Positions 10,497 to 21,164 of a stretch of 64,000 bases of DNA are shown here, piece after piece. The stretch covers positions 124,001 to 188,000 of the forward strand of contig WHUZ01000098.1 in assembly GCA_015179045.1 (NCBI GenBank), read 5' to 3'. This DNA is from Kalaharituber pfeilii. Its lineage: Eukaryota; Ascomycota; Pezizomycetes; Pezizales; Pezizaceae. Below the pieces are notes generated by a model. It did no database searches. It was given only the letters and a program-made list of their open reading frames with translations, and had not been told where the DNA came from. The translations under genes and the position numbers were made by a program. Positions within the stretch are counted from its first letter, which is position 1. Each line of letters opens with the position of its first letter.

Positions 10497-10803
10497 TAGT
10501 GAGCGGCACGAGCTAGCTCGAGCCGAGCTGGAGGGTGAGCTCGAGCCAGCTCGTGAGTAAGTGAGCTCGGCTCGAGCCTGGATTGATTATATACATAATA
10601 TTGACAAACTAAACTAAACTAAGCTAAATTTTCATCTTTCTCACTACTATCAGCTAAATTGTGCGTTTCGAAATTGTTGGTAGGTCAGAATGAGCTTCAA
10701 GTCTCTAATTAACTATATTAGGTATTTACAGTTTATGAAACCTTGCACTGGCTAAGCATTTTAGCGAGCTGGCTCGAGCTGGCTCGGCTCGTGCCGCTCA
10801 CTA
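10497..10803. mobile_element. hAT-type MITE, 307 bp
   Basis: Perfect TAGTGAGCGGCACGAGC inverted termini. The 8-bp duplication ctgcattc / ctgccttc has one mismatch (10489-10496, 10804-10811). The internal core with the ttagtttagtttagtttgtc motif is shared with the copies at 1693, 45717 and 53660. No coding capacity. Confidence 0.95.
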
Positions 10804-11200
10804 CTGCCTTCTCTCATCTCTCCAACGCCTCACATCCTTCTCTCTCTCCTCACTCTCCCCTTTGAAATCATCTATACAAAGCTTCATCAGCTCTGACAGT
10901 GACTCTATCTTCTAGATGATTACTCTCACCTGCACCTTATCTAGAACTATCTCTGTATTCTCTATTCCATATATCGCATTTACTCCTTTCACCCCTATAC
11001 CTCTCCTCCCTTCAGCTGCTCTCTTCAGAACCTACAACTGGACTCTCTTCATCTCTTTCCTCTACTCCTTCTGCCTCTTCTATCCGATTTCACTCCCTTA
11101 TGTTGCTATTGGTCTCAAAATTCCTCCTATGGCTACCAAAGGCAAAATCGACTTCGAGACCCCTGACCATGGCTAGTACTGAGGGTAGCATACTGACTGA
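10804..11200 (-). pseudogene. LINE-2 ORF2 connector relic
   Basis: A minus frame near 10860-11060 reads GVKGVNAIYGIENTEIVLDK. This aligns with the LINE-1 connector (ARVKVEAIAGVESVTTILDQ) that sits just before RNase H. It is broken by an in-frame TAG. Order and strand agree with the LINE-2 relic at 8551-9640, so both are probably one insertion later split by the MITEs and class-B element between them. Confidence 0.6.
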
Positions 11201-12110
11201 ATTAAACTTTTCATTTTTTATGATCTTGATTGATGGAAAAGTTGAAGTTTTTTTGAATTTTTGAATTTTGTTTGATTACCGCATTTCGGAGAAGACAACT
11301 CTGAATCCCTGATGAAGAGGGGGGTTGCAGGGGGGTAGATGCATAGAGTAAATAGAGGATAAATGAAGGACTATATGAAACGGTATGCATGGAACAAACC
11401 GCAAACGGCATGGGTAAGTACAAACACTGATTCCCGTTTGCATATGACGTTCTCATGTAATTAGTGTCCTGGGGGACTTTTTGAGACTCAGGCCTTTCCG
11501 CTCCATTTCAGAAAAACGAACAATCTCAGCATACAAGATCTGTGATCCCTATGTCTCAGTGTTTCTGTGCCGTGTTCTTCGTCTGTGTTTCCTATCAGTT
11601 CCTTGAGCCGCTCAACCCCTGTTTACAGTGTTTTTAATGTATTCTATGGCTACCAACTTATCGGCTTAGCATAGGCACAAAGTACTCACATCCAGTGCTT
11701 GAGGTGCTAATCGCCAGTGCTTACTTACTCACTTGCGGCGAGGAAGTAAGCACTTGCTGAGAGTACCACCACACTAGTCAATTTACTAATGTTACCTGCA
11801 GCCGTACACTCCCTTTGTGAGTACACTTGACTTCTCCGCCTGCGATTACTTCCGAGCGTCCCATATTTTTTGTACTACAGTGCGTCCTGTGGTTGCTATA
11901 TCTGGGTTTGCTATGTTGGCGGGTCCGTTAGGTAAGCCTCAAAATACTCAACCGGTGCAAGAGTTTCCACTCAAGATTGGACAAAATGTTTGTGGATAAT
12001 GCTACGGTCACAAAATCTATCGCCGTGGTATGTAGATAGGGGTAGAGAATACGAACCGAGATAGGAATTCGAAAGGGACAAATCCTTCGGACGGAACTCT
12101 GGTACCATAA
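11201..12110. other. No gene recognised
   Basis: Mixed-composition sequence with only short frames. An inverted motif agtgcttactt / aagtaagcact occurs near 11718-11756 and could form a stem. Nothing else stands out. Confidence 0.5.
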
Positions 12111-12112
12111 AA

Positions 12113-12230
12113 CACCCTGAACCTGACCCAGGGCGGCCAGGGAATAATGATATAAAAAAAAAAAAAAAAACCAGGTAAGCATATGGGTCCCCTGCGATGG
12201 CTGGTAGCCTGTATGCGGGGTTTAGTCGAT
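12113..12230 (+). mobile_element. Overlapping LINE-A and LINE-1 tail relics
   Basis: A diverged LINE-A end (AGGGCGGCCAGGGAATAATG, then poly(A)) sits beside a LINE-1 tail (ctggtagcctgtatgcgggg) that has lost its poly(A). Confidence 0.65.
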
Positions 12231-12500
12231 GGAAAAGAAATAATAATAAGTAAGTAAATAAATCAAAATAAAATAAAATAAAATACAACAAATAATAAAG
12301 ACGAAAAACAAACATTCGGTTTCAATTATGCCATGGCCAATGATTGACACTTCAACCACTATAAGTCAATAATCTAGCCATCCGCCTACTTAGACCAGGT
12401 GTAAAACTACCATGGCCGCCTCGCACCAAAGGCTAGGCTGGTTGCACCTACTTACGGCTCGGTAGCAACCAGCTAAGTAACCATAAGCTAGGCCATCAGG

Positions 12501-12552
12501 TTTTTTTTTTATAATATCATTAATCGCGTGCCGCCCTATGGGCTATGGCGAT
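12501..12552 (-). mobile_element. LINE-A tail-only insertion, 52 bp
   Basis: A short T-run, TATAATATCATTAATCGCG, then the hairpin with outer stem ATCGC/GCGAT. The perfect duplication ggccatcagg lies at 12491-12500 and 12553-12562. Confidence 0.95.
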
Positions 12553-12562
12553 GGCCATCAGG

Positions 12563-13225
12563 TTGTACATAGTAGTACGAATGAAACATAGGAAGAAAGA
12601 CAAAAAGCAAGTCTGCCTGGTTCCACTTGAAGTGTGTTTTGACATGGAATTGGAGCCTTCTGAGAAGCATGCTGGTCAAAACCCTCTCCCCCGGGGCCCA
12701 CTTTGAACCTGTACCCTCAATTATACGCCTTTCACAACTAAGTGAGAGACAGTTGACAAACCGTGCGCATCGCCAAGCTATGACTAAGGCAGTTCAGGAA
12801 TAGAGCTCCTCGGGCACCTATTCCTAAGGTAGATCGACAATATACTTTACGGTTTCGCCTAGTATGCATACGGATAAGGCCCTACTAGGGGTTTTTGTGT
12901 CGCGGATATTTTTAATTTTGGCCAAATGGTGTTGGCATGGTTGTCATCGCTCAAACACACCGTCAGTTAACACGTTAACAACCATGGCCAGAATATCTCC
13001 AACATTCATCCCCTGTATACATATATAATTGATACGCGTCGTCCAACTTTCGTTGAAAACCATTTAGTCCGCTCCCAATCGTCATTGGCTTTTTACGCGC
13101 TCCTTGGATTTTGGTGAGTTTGAAACACACCCTGAAAAAAATACCATCGGCTCCTCTCAGGTGAACGCGAACAATTTTATCTCCACGAACGTATCGAAAA
13201 TTCGGGTACGAGAACTATAACTGAC
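12563..13225. other. Intergenic, probable promoter side of the 13226 gene
   Basis: No ORF is supported. A weak B-box-like word (ggttcaaagtgg on the minus strand near 12695-12710) and a poor A-box-like word about 70 bp upstream of it on that strand do not add up to a tRNA. Confidence 0.4.
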
Positions 13226-13861
13226 ATGGCCTCAATGGAAGCGCCCATAACCTCCCGTCCAACAACGAGTTTAAAGCGGAAACTGCCCATTAGCCCGCCA
13301 AAGACCCCACCTCATAAACGTATTCCTCCGCCCGACCTCGAGCTTCCCCGCGACCACCATCGTCGGAAGACAATGCAGGATGGATCTACGCCGTGCTCAG
13401 AAGGTGCGGGATCTTCTCCAACCCCCAAACGCAAGAGTTTCAGAGACTCACGGTGGATATCGAAGTCCGGCGGCAGTGCTGTCCAGTCCAGCAGTAGATC
13501 TGGGCTGCTCTGCCGAGTGAAAGGGTCAATGACATGGGGCGAGGTGCCTGCAGGGAGCTTGAGTGAGCCGCGGGCAAGGCAATCTAAGGCGACACGATCG
13601 AAAACCTCGTTAGAAGAGGTGGAGACCAGGGTAAGAAAACTTAGATGGGACGATCCCGCGACCCATAGTGCTAGCGAGGTAGGATTTGATTCCAAAGATA
13701 ACGCGAACGTGGCCAAATCAGAGCAGAAGAAAGATGGTGCAATGGTTGAAGCGGATCAAAAAGTTAGCGTTAGGATGGCGCAATGGAAAGTAAGATGCGC
13801 CACAGCTGGAAAGGATCCAGAGCCTGGTCGCGATAAGTCACATCCTAGGACGCGACCTTGA
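13226..13861 (+). CDS. Hypothetical basic protein, 211 aa
   Basis: A single uninterrupted frame with a good start context (gacATGG). The product is rich in Lys, Arg, Ser and Pro, with basic clusters (TSLKRKLPISPPKTPPHKR near residue 14 and SPTPKRKS near 64) that could act as nuclear-localisation signals. There is no signal peptide or membrane segment. The middle contains a more ordered stretch (SLEEVETRVRKLRWDD) that may be helical. I do not recognise a family. It stands alone between repeats; a LINE-A element starts 69 bp after its stop, with poly(T) first, so that insertion reads toward it. Composition and length argue for a real gene, but without homology it could be an old transposon remnant. 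Confidence 0.5.
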   Translation: MASMEAPITSRPTTSLKRKLPISPPKTPPHKRIPPPDLELPRDHHRRKTMQDGSTPCSEGAGSSPTPKRKSFRDSRWISKSGGSAVQSSSRSGLLCRVKGSMTWGEVPAGSLSEPRARQSKATRSKTSLEEVETRVRKLRWDDPATHSASEVGFDSKDNANVAKSEQKKDGAMVEADQKVSVRMAQWKVRCATAGKDPEPGRDKSHPRTRP

Positions 13862-13929
13862 GATTATAATACTTCTCCAACAATTTAGCACGCTGTCAAG
13901 ATACACACAAACTAATGCTAGATCAAGAT

Positions 13930-14400
13930 TTTTTTTTTTTTTTATATATCATTACTTGCGTGCCGCCCTGGGGGCTATAGCGAGTTTATGTACATGTGGG
14001 GTAAGGAAATAGGAATAGCGAGGCTAAATTCGGTCCCGTAACGTCCCGCCTATTCAAGTATGTCCGTCAGTGTGTCCTTGTCGCCTTTCGGGGCCTGAGC
14101 AGGTCCCCCTCTCCCCCCGGCCATTTCTTTGTCCAGACCCTGCACCATGTCAGTACGTGGGGGTGGTCTCCTCCTCTTCGCCGCGACGCCACCTGCATCC
14201 CGGGCTGTCCGCTTTGCCGATCTCGTGTCTCCATTTCCTCAGGTCCTTGCCGCCTAGTATGCCCGCTAGTGTCGATGTCCGGTGTCCTAGTCGTTGTAGT
14301 GGTCTGTAATTGAGGTCCCGCCTGTTCCTTTCAGCAGCCCTCTGTAGTCTCGATAGTTGTCTCATGCCTGGCTCGGTGGATCCAGGTATTGCTGTAACTA
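13930..14400 (-). mobile_element. LINE-A 3' end with ORF2 C-terminal relic
   Basis: Poly(T) and tail hairpin are followed on the minus strand by a 3'UTR and a frame matching the LINE-A ORF2 end at 23195-23638 (LAGILGGKDLRKWRHEIGKA against LAGILGGKLLRKWQYEIGKA). The Cys/His zinc pattern is damaged (CRWRRGEEE in place of CRWCGEEE). A clear target duplication was not found. Confidence 0.8.
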
Positions 14401-14452
14401 ACAGGCAAGTGACAAAAATTGAAAACCTTGCAACTGCGAACGAATACGTTGT

Positions 14453-14482
14453 TTTTTTTTTTTTTTTTAAATCATTACTCGC
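14453..14482 (-). mobile_element. LINE-A minimal tail, about 30 bp
   Basis: Poly(T) followed by AAATCATTACTCGC only, that is poly(A) plus the last 14 bases of the tail. Downstream (14527-14556) is a 10-bp tandem repeat agtaacccag, three units. Confidence 0.7.
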
Positions 14483-14559
14483 TGTAAATACATAGGAGAT
14501 AAGTGAGAAGGAAAGAAAAATGAATAACAGAGTAACCCAGAGTAACCCAGAGCAACCCA

Positions 14560-15344
14560 GAGGAATACGTGGTACCAGACAATCTACATTGAGTAACTCA
14601 CGTGTAGTAATAGTGACTGCCACGGACCGACCTCGCTACAACATGTATTCAGGATTTGGGACTTGATAGGGATTCGGTGTGCGCACGTCTGTACATATAC
14701 CAGCGTACATCGCCCGCACTGCTGCAGCTTTTTAGCAGCCGGAAACTAATCACCATACTGTATTCTTCTAGCATGCAATGCGTTGGTCTCTTGCAAAGTT
14801 CTCGGAGGCATTGTACAAGGCTGGCTGTATATCCCAGTTCGACTTTCTATTACTATGAAATTGAGCTAAGGTCTGCAATGCTTCGTGCAATCCATGGGCC
14901 AGTTTAGCTATAGGGAAATGCACAACCGCGTTGGGATATCTGATAGTTATAGAGAGTTAGTACTGTATTTAGGGATTTAGCGTCATGTAAATGGAATATA
15001 TTGCGTACATTGCACTTGAAATATAAGGCGCTGAATGGGTAGCAAGGTTTTGCACTACACCATGAGCTAATACAATATAGGGTCAGATATATTCGAGACT
15101 AGGCAGTGGCCAACAATCAATACGTAGTTTGGGCACGGGTCCTGGCGTGTGTCACGTGGTGCCAAGCTGCTGTCCCTCCGAGCCCACTTTATGTCACGCG
15201 AATCCGGTTGACCAATGCGTCATCCTGCTGCAAGCACGAGAATCCAGACACTGCTCACGACCCCGCCACCTCCTCCGACCGACGGTTTTGGAGCTCATCC
15301 AGCCTTGATCAATTGAAACGAGCTCTACATCGTAACTCCCCGCC
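14560..15344. other. Intergenic, upstream of RFC3
   Basis: No gene seen. An ACGCGAA word at 15196-15202, about 150 bp before the RFC3 start, resembles the MBF-type cell-cycle box found upstream of fungal replication genes. That function is inferred from family knowledge only. Confidence 0.35.
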
Positions 15345-16643
15345 ATGTCCGACATCGATGAAATGGACCTCGACGACACTGTCGACAACTCCAATAATCT
15401 AATGTTCTCGTCCAAGGGGCTGGAGAAGGTGAAGAAGAGGAGTGCGGCGAATCTGCCTGTGCATGTCGGGGATACATTGCCTTGGTGTGGATTCCCTAGG
15501 CGCCTTCTGCGTTGAACAATTGCGGATGATTTTAATTTGGTGGAGGTTGAGTCATTGGGAGGATTGAGACTGACGGTGCTGGTGGGTGAGGTAGGGCAGA
15601 GAAATACAGACCGAGCACGCTGGAGGATGTGGAGGGGCACGAGGATGTTCTGGCTACGAGTGAGGACAATTTCCGCAATCTCCGGAGGTGGTTAAGACTG
15701 CATTGAAGGCTAACTGGTGGGCTCGTAGTAAATAAATTCATTGATTCCAATGTTAAGTTGTCTTGTCCGAGCCCAGCAACACCCCCCCTCCCCACCCATC
15801 CCTGTACCCATTTCCTCCTCCGCAGCATTACTGATTTGACGTAAATCTGGAACATCACAGCGACTTCCCCATCTGCTGTTTTACGGGCCCCCTGGCACCG
15901 GCAAAACCTCCACTATCCTCGCCCTGGCCAATAAAATCTACGGACCTTCTGCTCTTCGCCAAAAGGTCCTCGAACTCAATGCATCCGACGACCGTGGAAT
16001 CGAGGTTGTGCGCGATCAAATCAAGACCTTCGCCTCAACCCGCCAAATCTTCGCCCGCGGCGGCAATGCCTCAACAACTCCCGCCTCGCTTGCCTCCTAC
16101 AAGCTCATCATCCTGGATGAAGCCGATGCGATGACCTCCTCGGCGCAAAACGCGCTACGCAGGATCATGGAGAAATATACACTCAACACAAGGTTCTGCA
16201 TCATTGCGAACTACACGCACAAGCTGAACCCTGCGCTATTGTCGCGGTGTACAAGGTTCCGCTTCTCGCCGCTGCCGCCGGAGGCCCTGAGGAAAAGAAT
16301 TGAGCATGTCGTGGCCGCCGAAGGGGTCAATATCACTCGCGAGGCGGTAACTGCGTTGGTGAACCTGAGCAAGGGGGACATGAGACGCAGTCTTAATGTG
16401 CTTCAGGCGTGCTTTGCGCCCTCGACGCCCCTGGACGAGAAGGGGCTCTCGATCCCAGATGGGCCCAAGGAGGTGATCACGGAAGAGGCGATATACGAAT
16501 GTATTGCCGCACCGCAGCCCGCCGATATCCAGGCGATTCTGCACAGCTTGCTCGGCGAGGATATTAGTACTGCATTACATACGATGGAGCAGGGTACCGG
16601 AGATTGTATGCTCAAGCTGTCCGAAATTGCAGTTTGTATATAA
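15345..16643 (+). CDS. RFC3: Replication factor C subunit 3 (clamp loader), 4 exons
   Basis: A small RFC subunit, part of the AAA+ clamp loader that places PCNA on primed DNA. Exons fitted by frame and GT-AG ends are 15345-15484, 15595-15659, 15729-15751 and 15861-16643, giving 336 aa. Motifs in order are the RFC box EKYRPSTLEDVEGHEDVLAT, Walker A YGPPGTGKT, ELNASDDRGIEVVRDQIKTF, Walker B IILDEADAMT, and the sensor/arginine-finger SRC in LLSRCTRFRF. The acidic N-terminus MSDIDEMDLDD is typical of fungal Rfc3. The C-terminal collar domain begins normally (ITEEAIYECIAAPQPADIQAIL), but the last 20 or so residues (GTGDCMLKLSEIAVCI) do not look like Rfc3 and the frame stops early. Either a further splice was missed or the copy is 3'-truncated. 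Intron 1 uses the less common GTGTGG donor. Confidence 0.85.
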
Positions 16644-16955
16644 GCTGTAGGATGGCTTTACGGCTAGAAAATTGAAAATTACAAGCTGAACTACGGTGTA
16701 TGAACTGTTTATGCAACTGAAATTTAGTGCTGTATTACACTGCATAAGGTGCATTATGCGCCAAGATGCGCTATTCCGAAAACGGAAGGCGGAAATAACT
16801 TTTTAGACAGTTCTCCGTATAGAGCACGCGTTTAGTACCTCAGAAATACATTAGCGCGTAGTCTTGGCACTATTAGCGCGGTACTGGCTGCCAAGACCTT
16901 GACAAATGCGCGCTAGTGCGCTAAAGGGGGGTACCTCTTAAGTGAGTTAATACGG
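16644..16955. other. Intergenic with inverted motifs
   Basis: No gene. Words tagcgcg, agtcttggca, tgccaagac and tgcgcgc recur in both orientations (16755-16925), which suggests a small decayed foldback element. Confidence 0.4.
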
Positions 16956-17292
16956 TACTACCAGGCACTGGAAGAGAAGTCAGATGTGGGTGGTACGGAG
17001 ATGGATATTCTAACGGCATTTCCGGATCCGGAGGTGAAGAACAGGCTGCAGTGGCATGATCTGCATATGCTATACAACCTCTGCACCCCTTTCGTTGGGT
17101 GCAATGAGGCGCTCAACTCAAGGCAGCTTTTCTACGTCATGTTTATCAAGCCTGAGCTTGAGACGGGGATAAATCTCCGGAGGAACTCATCCTCAAACTC
17201 ACAGGCTTCGCACTCGACGTGCTTATGCGCCTCGTGCACTCCTTTATGCCGCTCGTGACTGCCAGCATCACGACGGCAAAGTGCCCGAGACA

Positions 17293-18728
17293 CCGACAAC
17301 CACCACAGGACGAGCGTTTGGAAGCGACTCCACAACCACACCGCTCCCCCGCTGAAACCTACATAGATCGAAAGCTCTCAGCGTGCTGAGCACTTTGATC
17401 TAATTTTCTTTCCCAAATACCCGACACTGCGGTTTTCCCCCGAGGGGCAAAATCGCGAGGAATCTTCAGCTCAACACCTCGTTGCCACCGTCGTTGCCAA
17501 CACACAACCACACCACCCCGGCGCCCAGCACCAATAGGCATCCATGGACAAGAACACAACAGCCAATCGCAATATGCCAAACAACAAGAAGGCGGAGGAA
17601 GAAGACAGTTGGGACAGTTTCGTGAAGGAACTGTTGCTGAAAGAAGACAAGAAAGGAAAGACCCCACTGACACAGGAAAACCTACGGAAGGCGACGGCGA
17701 CAAGCCAGGCTCCCGCCCCGCCAAAGCCAGGCCCAAAGCAAGACCCGTTCACAGTCGTCGCCAGGGCCGTCGCAGCGTATCTTAAGACCCGAGACATAAA
17801 GGCAGAGAAAGGGTCGTTCATGTATTTTGAATTCCTGGACGACCCAGACGACCCTGAGTTTGCCATCGGAGATCCCAACGATGGGCGACCTCGGTGGAGG
17901 GGAAACAAAGGCAAGTTTATTTGGCCGAGCGATAAAGGGTACAAGGACCCGGCACCGCCACCACCACCACCCCCACCACCACCGCCAAAGCCACAGCAGA
18001 CCTTGAGCATCAGCCCCATCGTCTGCCTAGATACGCCACCTTCGCCACCGCCCCCACCTCCGCCACAACAGCCACCACCGGTTACGAAACAAAAGACAAG
18101 AAAAGGGAGGAAGACAAACTCCCCGAAGAAGACAAAACCAGCTGGGCCCTCAGCACCCGCGGTCCCGGCACCAGCCCCGGCCGCCCCACCCCCCACACCC
18201 ACACCGACACAACCACCCCTACCCCGACACCCAAACCAGCTTCGCCCGCACCCGCGCCCCGCCCACGTACACAGACAGGAACTCCCCGCAATCCCCAACC
18301 AAAGCATGGCATCGTCATCCATGGCGTTGCCCTGAGCAAAGACTTGGGAAAAGTGAGGAGATGGTTGGAGACAGACAACCAAAACCTCGGTAAGACGACA
18401 GGAATTCGGTGGCTGCGCAGAGAGACATTACTGAGAGAGGAGGGCAAGAAGACAAGCTCAGTGGTCGTTTACACACAGACAATGAAAGAAGCCGGAAAGG
18501 TTAGACTGGGAGGGAAATGGTTGCGCATGGAAGTGTACGAGCCGAGCAGAGGAAGGAGGTAGGCAGGCTCGGACATCTCTCTCTCTCCGAACCACGGATG
18601 TTCACCTCGGGGCACACCTGTATTTAAGATATTTCCTTTGTTTTAGGTAGCTTTAGTTTATAAAACCCTCGCCATAGCCTTCCAGGCGGCATGCGAGTAA
18701 TGAAATTAAAAAAAAAAAAAAAAAAAAA
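17293..18728 (+). mobile_element. ORF1-only retroposon E1 (LINE-A family), full length
   Basis: 1436 bp with a perfect 12-bp target duplication gtgcccgagaca (17281-17292, 18729-18740). The order is 5'UTR (about 250 bp, including a conserved block around ctacatagatcgaaagctct), ORF1, a 180-bp 3'UTR, the tail hairpin and poly(A). There is no ORF2. Its 5' end matches that of the element at 46757-48091, so both appear full length at the 5' end. An ORF2 supplied in trans is the likely source of reverse transcriptase (inference). Confidence 0.9.
17544..18562 (+). pseudogene. ORF1 of E1, one frameshift
   Basis: The frame starts MDKNTTANRNMPNNKKAEEE. An N-terminal globular part (KQDPFTVVARAVAAYLKTRD) is followed by a long proline-rich linker. 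The C-terminal conserved domain lies in the neighbouring frame: HGIVIHGVALSKDLGKVRRW, then KKTSSVVVYTQTMKEAGKVR and LGGKWLR. The shift falls inside the proline-rich stretch between about 18130 and 18330. The intact homologue at 46963-47847 shows that one ORF is the original state. The C-terminal domain looks RRM-like by size and pattern; binding of element RNA is expected from LINE ORF1 proteins in general but not shown here. Confidence 0.8.
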
Positions 18729-19260
18729 GTGCCCGAGACATCTTTGCCATCCCCGAGACATCTTTGCCATCCGGGAGCCGGAGATCTCGGGAATGGTCCG
18801 AATGGACACGGTGCTCGAACTCATCAAGATGCTATGCATCACGAAGGATATTAATCCGACAAGGCTCCTGGATTCGGAGGGGTTGGTCAAGGCGGTGGAG
18901 GTAAGCAGGAGGAGTGTAGCGAAGGTGGTGAAGAGTTATGAGTCGCAAGTTGCAAAGATGGCATGGATGGGCATTGGAGGTGGTGCTGAAGTACGTGGAG
19001 GCGAGAGAGTTCGAGATATGGGTGGATATTAGTCGAGAGAGTTTAGGGATGAGACGGAGAATGGGTGGTGGGTGTTTTATATAGGGCAGAGATGAAGAAT
19101 TTAATGGGGGTGGGGGTTGGGGGTTTGGAATCACGAACGAGATTATTCCGAACGTGCTGCTGGATAAGAGCGGGTGGGTGAAGGTAGTGGTGATGATGGT
19201 GGTGAATGGGGATAAATGAATGTGGAGAGGGTGAAGGGTTATGAAGCGCAGATGGATGGC

Positions 19261-20212
19261 ATGGTTGAGTAGGAAGTTGGAGGTTGAGATGTTGGGTGAG
19301 GGAAAATTGAGATGTGAGGGAGGAATGAGCACTGTCAATGTAGTCTAGAATTAATTCTTCACACATGTCAGAGATATATTCTTGAAGTCTCGTAGCCAGA
19401 TATTCTGTCAGATATGCGTGACATTGGACGTGGGGAAGGGTGCAGGACCAGTGCCAAGGAGCGTTCCCGTGTGCACATCATTACCTATACGGACGGTACT
19501 GTTACCAATAATCAGTTTGCTTATCGATAAATATACCCCATTTAACCAACTAGTACCCCACTTTTTGGCATAATTTCCGGAATTTTTATTTGTCTGCGAC
19601 CCAATGATATTCTTATATATGTTTTTATATTATATGTCATTACTCGCATGCTACCCCATGGGCTAGACGAGATTAATTAGAAAGGAGATAAATAAGGAAC
19701 CGAGAGTGCGCTGTATGGTGCAATGGTACAAGGCATGGCCTGTGAGACAACTCTAAGGGGAATACTGAGGCATGTCAAAATACATTTTTCTGTTTTCTCT
19801 TTATATCATAACCCGTGTACTGCCCCACGTGCTGTAACGAGATTAAATGCATACAAAGGAAATAAGAGAAAACGTCCCAAAATTTCGAATGACGTACGAC
19901 CCTTGCTAGTGATGTAAGCGGAATAAAAATCGACCACGCAAGCGAAAACAACAAGCAGGAACAAAGTTAAAATCCTTGGTCCTCTCCAGTGTTACAGGGA
20001 CAGTGCTGAAACTCACTCTAATGCAGCAAGCGGAGACCAACTATCTCCGCCAACGAGTTCCCATAATATGTTCGTTCCTCTTGATTGCAGCCTGAAACCA
20101 ATTCCGAATATTTCCTAGCTTCTTCCTTAGAGCTATTCCATGTACCACACAATTGCCCTATCGCTCTACCCTGGTTACGAGACTAGCTCTACCCGTCAGT
20201 GCTGGGGCTAGT
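19261..20212. other. AT-rich stretch with two old LINE-A tails
   Basis: Decayed minus-strand tails lie at 19628-19674 (outer stem CTCGT/GCGAG) and 19795-19842. No gene is supported. Confidence 0.5.
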
Positions 20213-20515
20213 TACGGCGGCCGGGAGTTACAAATTGCCAAAAGTCGAAAGTCGAAAATCGAAAAGTCAAAAGTCCGTTGCAACGCCCGCACCACAACAA
20301 AAGTTACGCATCTCACATACAACATACGCCCACCAGAGATAAAGGCCCCGTACGATTGATATTTCATAAAAATAAATAAAGAAATAAATAAAAATAAAAA
20401 TAAAACTAAGATGAAATTGAAAATTAACACTGATAACAAAAAAATATATATATGTCAGTCCATGGCATGAACATCTTGTAACGTCAACCACCTATCCTCC
20501 TACTCATTCTCAGAA
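20213..20515. repeat. Left arm of a 4.7-kb-spaced inverted repeat
   Basis: Begins tacggcggccgggagttaca and ends near caaccacctatcctcctact. The right arm is 24620-24896. The arms share the GC-rich outer end, a central A/T-rich block and the inner end, at roughly 80 percent by eye. Confidence 0.8.
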
Positions 20516-20746
20516 AAAAAATAAATAAGAACTTGCAAACAGCCATCACAGCTCATTAACGAGCGTTGTTTGTTTTGCGAATAGGCCATTGGTAGGCTAC
20601 AACACAGCTGAATGGGAGAAGGCCTGGTGAGCTATACGAGTCCAGTTGATTAATTCTGCATGATCTGACTCATTAGCACTCTCTGGCTGATTTATTAGAC
20701 TTCTTACTGTAAATACTGTGCAAAGACTATCCACTTATAAGTATGT
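20516..20746. other. No gene recognised
   Basis: AT-rich, short frames only, between the inverted-repeat arm and a LINE-A insertion. Confidence 0.4.
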
Positions 20747-21150
20747 CTTTTTTTTTTTTTTTTTATTTTAATATCATTACTCACATGCCGTCCATTGGGC
20801 TATGGCAAGGTTAGTAACATGGGAAATAGAAAGAAATCCTTGAGTGCCCCGATGACAGTAGATTTAGACGCATATAAAATAAATGAAATTCCCTTGTCAT
20901 TGCTTCCCCAGTTTTTTTTTTTTTTTTTTTTTTTTATATCATTTATCGCATGATTGCTTCCCCAGTAAAATCGGGATGAAAGGTATTCCACTTGCTCACC
21001 TATTCTAGAATGGTCCTCAGCAGATCTCTGTCATTGTCGTACCCCTTACCCGTTTCCAGGGAGTTTCTCAGTGCGGCCTCCCCTGCCGGCCACTTCTCTC
21101 TCCACGTTCTGCACTCTCGCCGTATGTGCCTTGTCGTTTCTGATCGGGCA
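20747..21150 (-). mobile_element. LINE-A 3' end with ORF2 C-terminus, itself hit by a minimal tail
   Basis: Poly(T), hairpin (outer stem CTTGC/GTGAG) and 3'UTR, then a minus frame ending with RRECRTWREKWPAGEAALRN. This matches the LINE-A ORF2 end CRTWKRKWPGGMQDL. A 41-bp tail-only insertion lies within the 3'UTR. Confidence 0.8.
20912..20952 (-). mobile_element. LINE-A minimal tail, 41 bp
   Basis: Poly(T) plus TATATCATTTATCGCATG only; the inner hairpin is absent. The perfect 13-bp duplication attgcttccccag lies at 20899-20911 and 20953-20965. Confidence 0.95.
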
Positions 21151-21164
21151 TATTGAACGTGTGC

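Larger units (their letters stand above)
16956..19260 (+). pseudogene. Unrecognised gene, split by an ORF1-only retroposon
   Basis: A conserved-looking frame (YQALEEKSDVGGTEMDILTA at 16960; VKNRLQWHDLHMLYNLCTPF) carries a +1 shift near 17176 and continues ELILKLTGFALDVLMRLVHS up to the target site at 17281. After the insertion it resumes in frame at 18731 (REPEISGMVRMDTVLELIKM, then LLDSEGLVKAVEVSRRSVAK). A 20-bp stretch containing cccgagacatctttgccatc is tandemly duplicated just after the junction. A second, weaker copy of the LLDSEGLVK/YESQVAKM segment occurs at 19130-19255 (NVLLDKSGWVKV, VKGYEAQMDGM), so the protein may contain repeats. I do not recognise the family. Frameshift, insertion and stops mark it as broken. 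Confidence 0.5.

Noticed and set aside
12660..12790. Possible tRNA or tRNA-derived SINE (ggttcaaagtgg)
   Set aside because: A-box and acceptor pairing are poor and no cloverleaf can be drawn.
17471..18447. Long Gly-rich antisense frames opposite E1 (and 47144-47776 opposite E2)
   Set aside because: Shadows of the proline-rich ORF1 linker; GC-rich repeats stay open on both strands.
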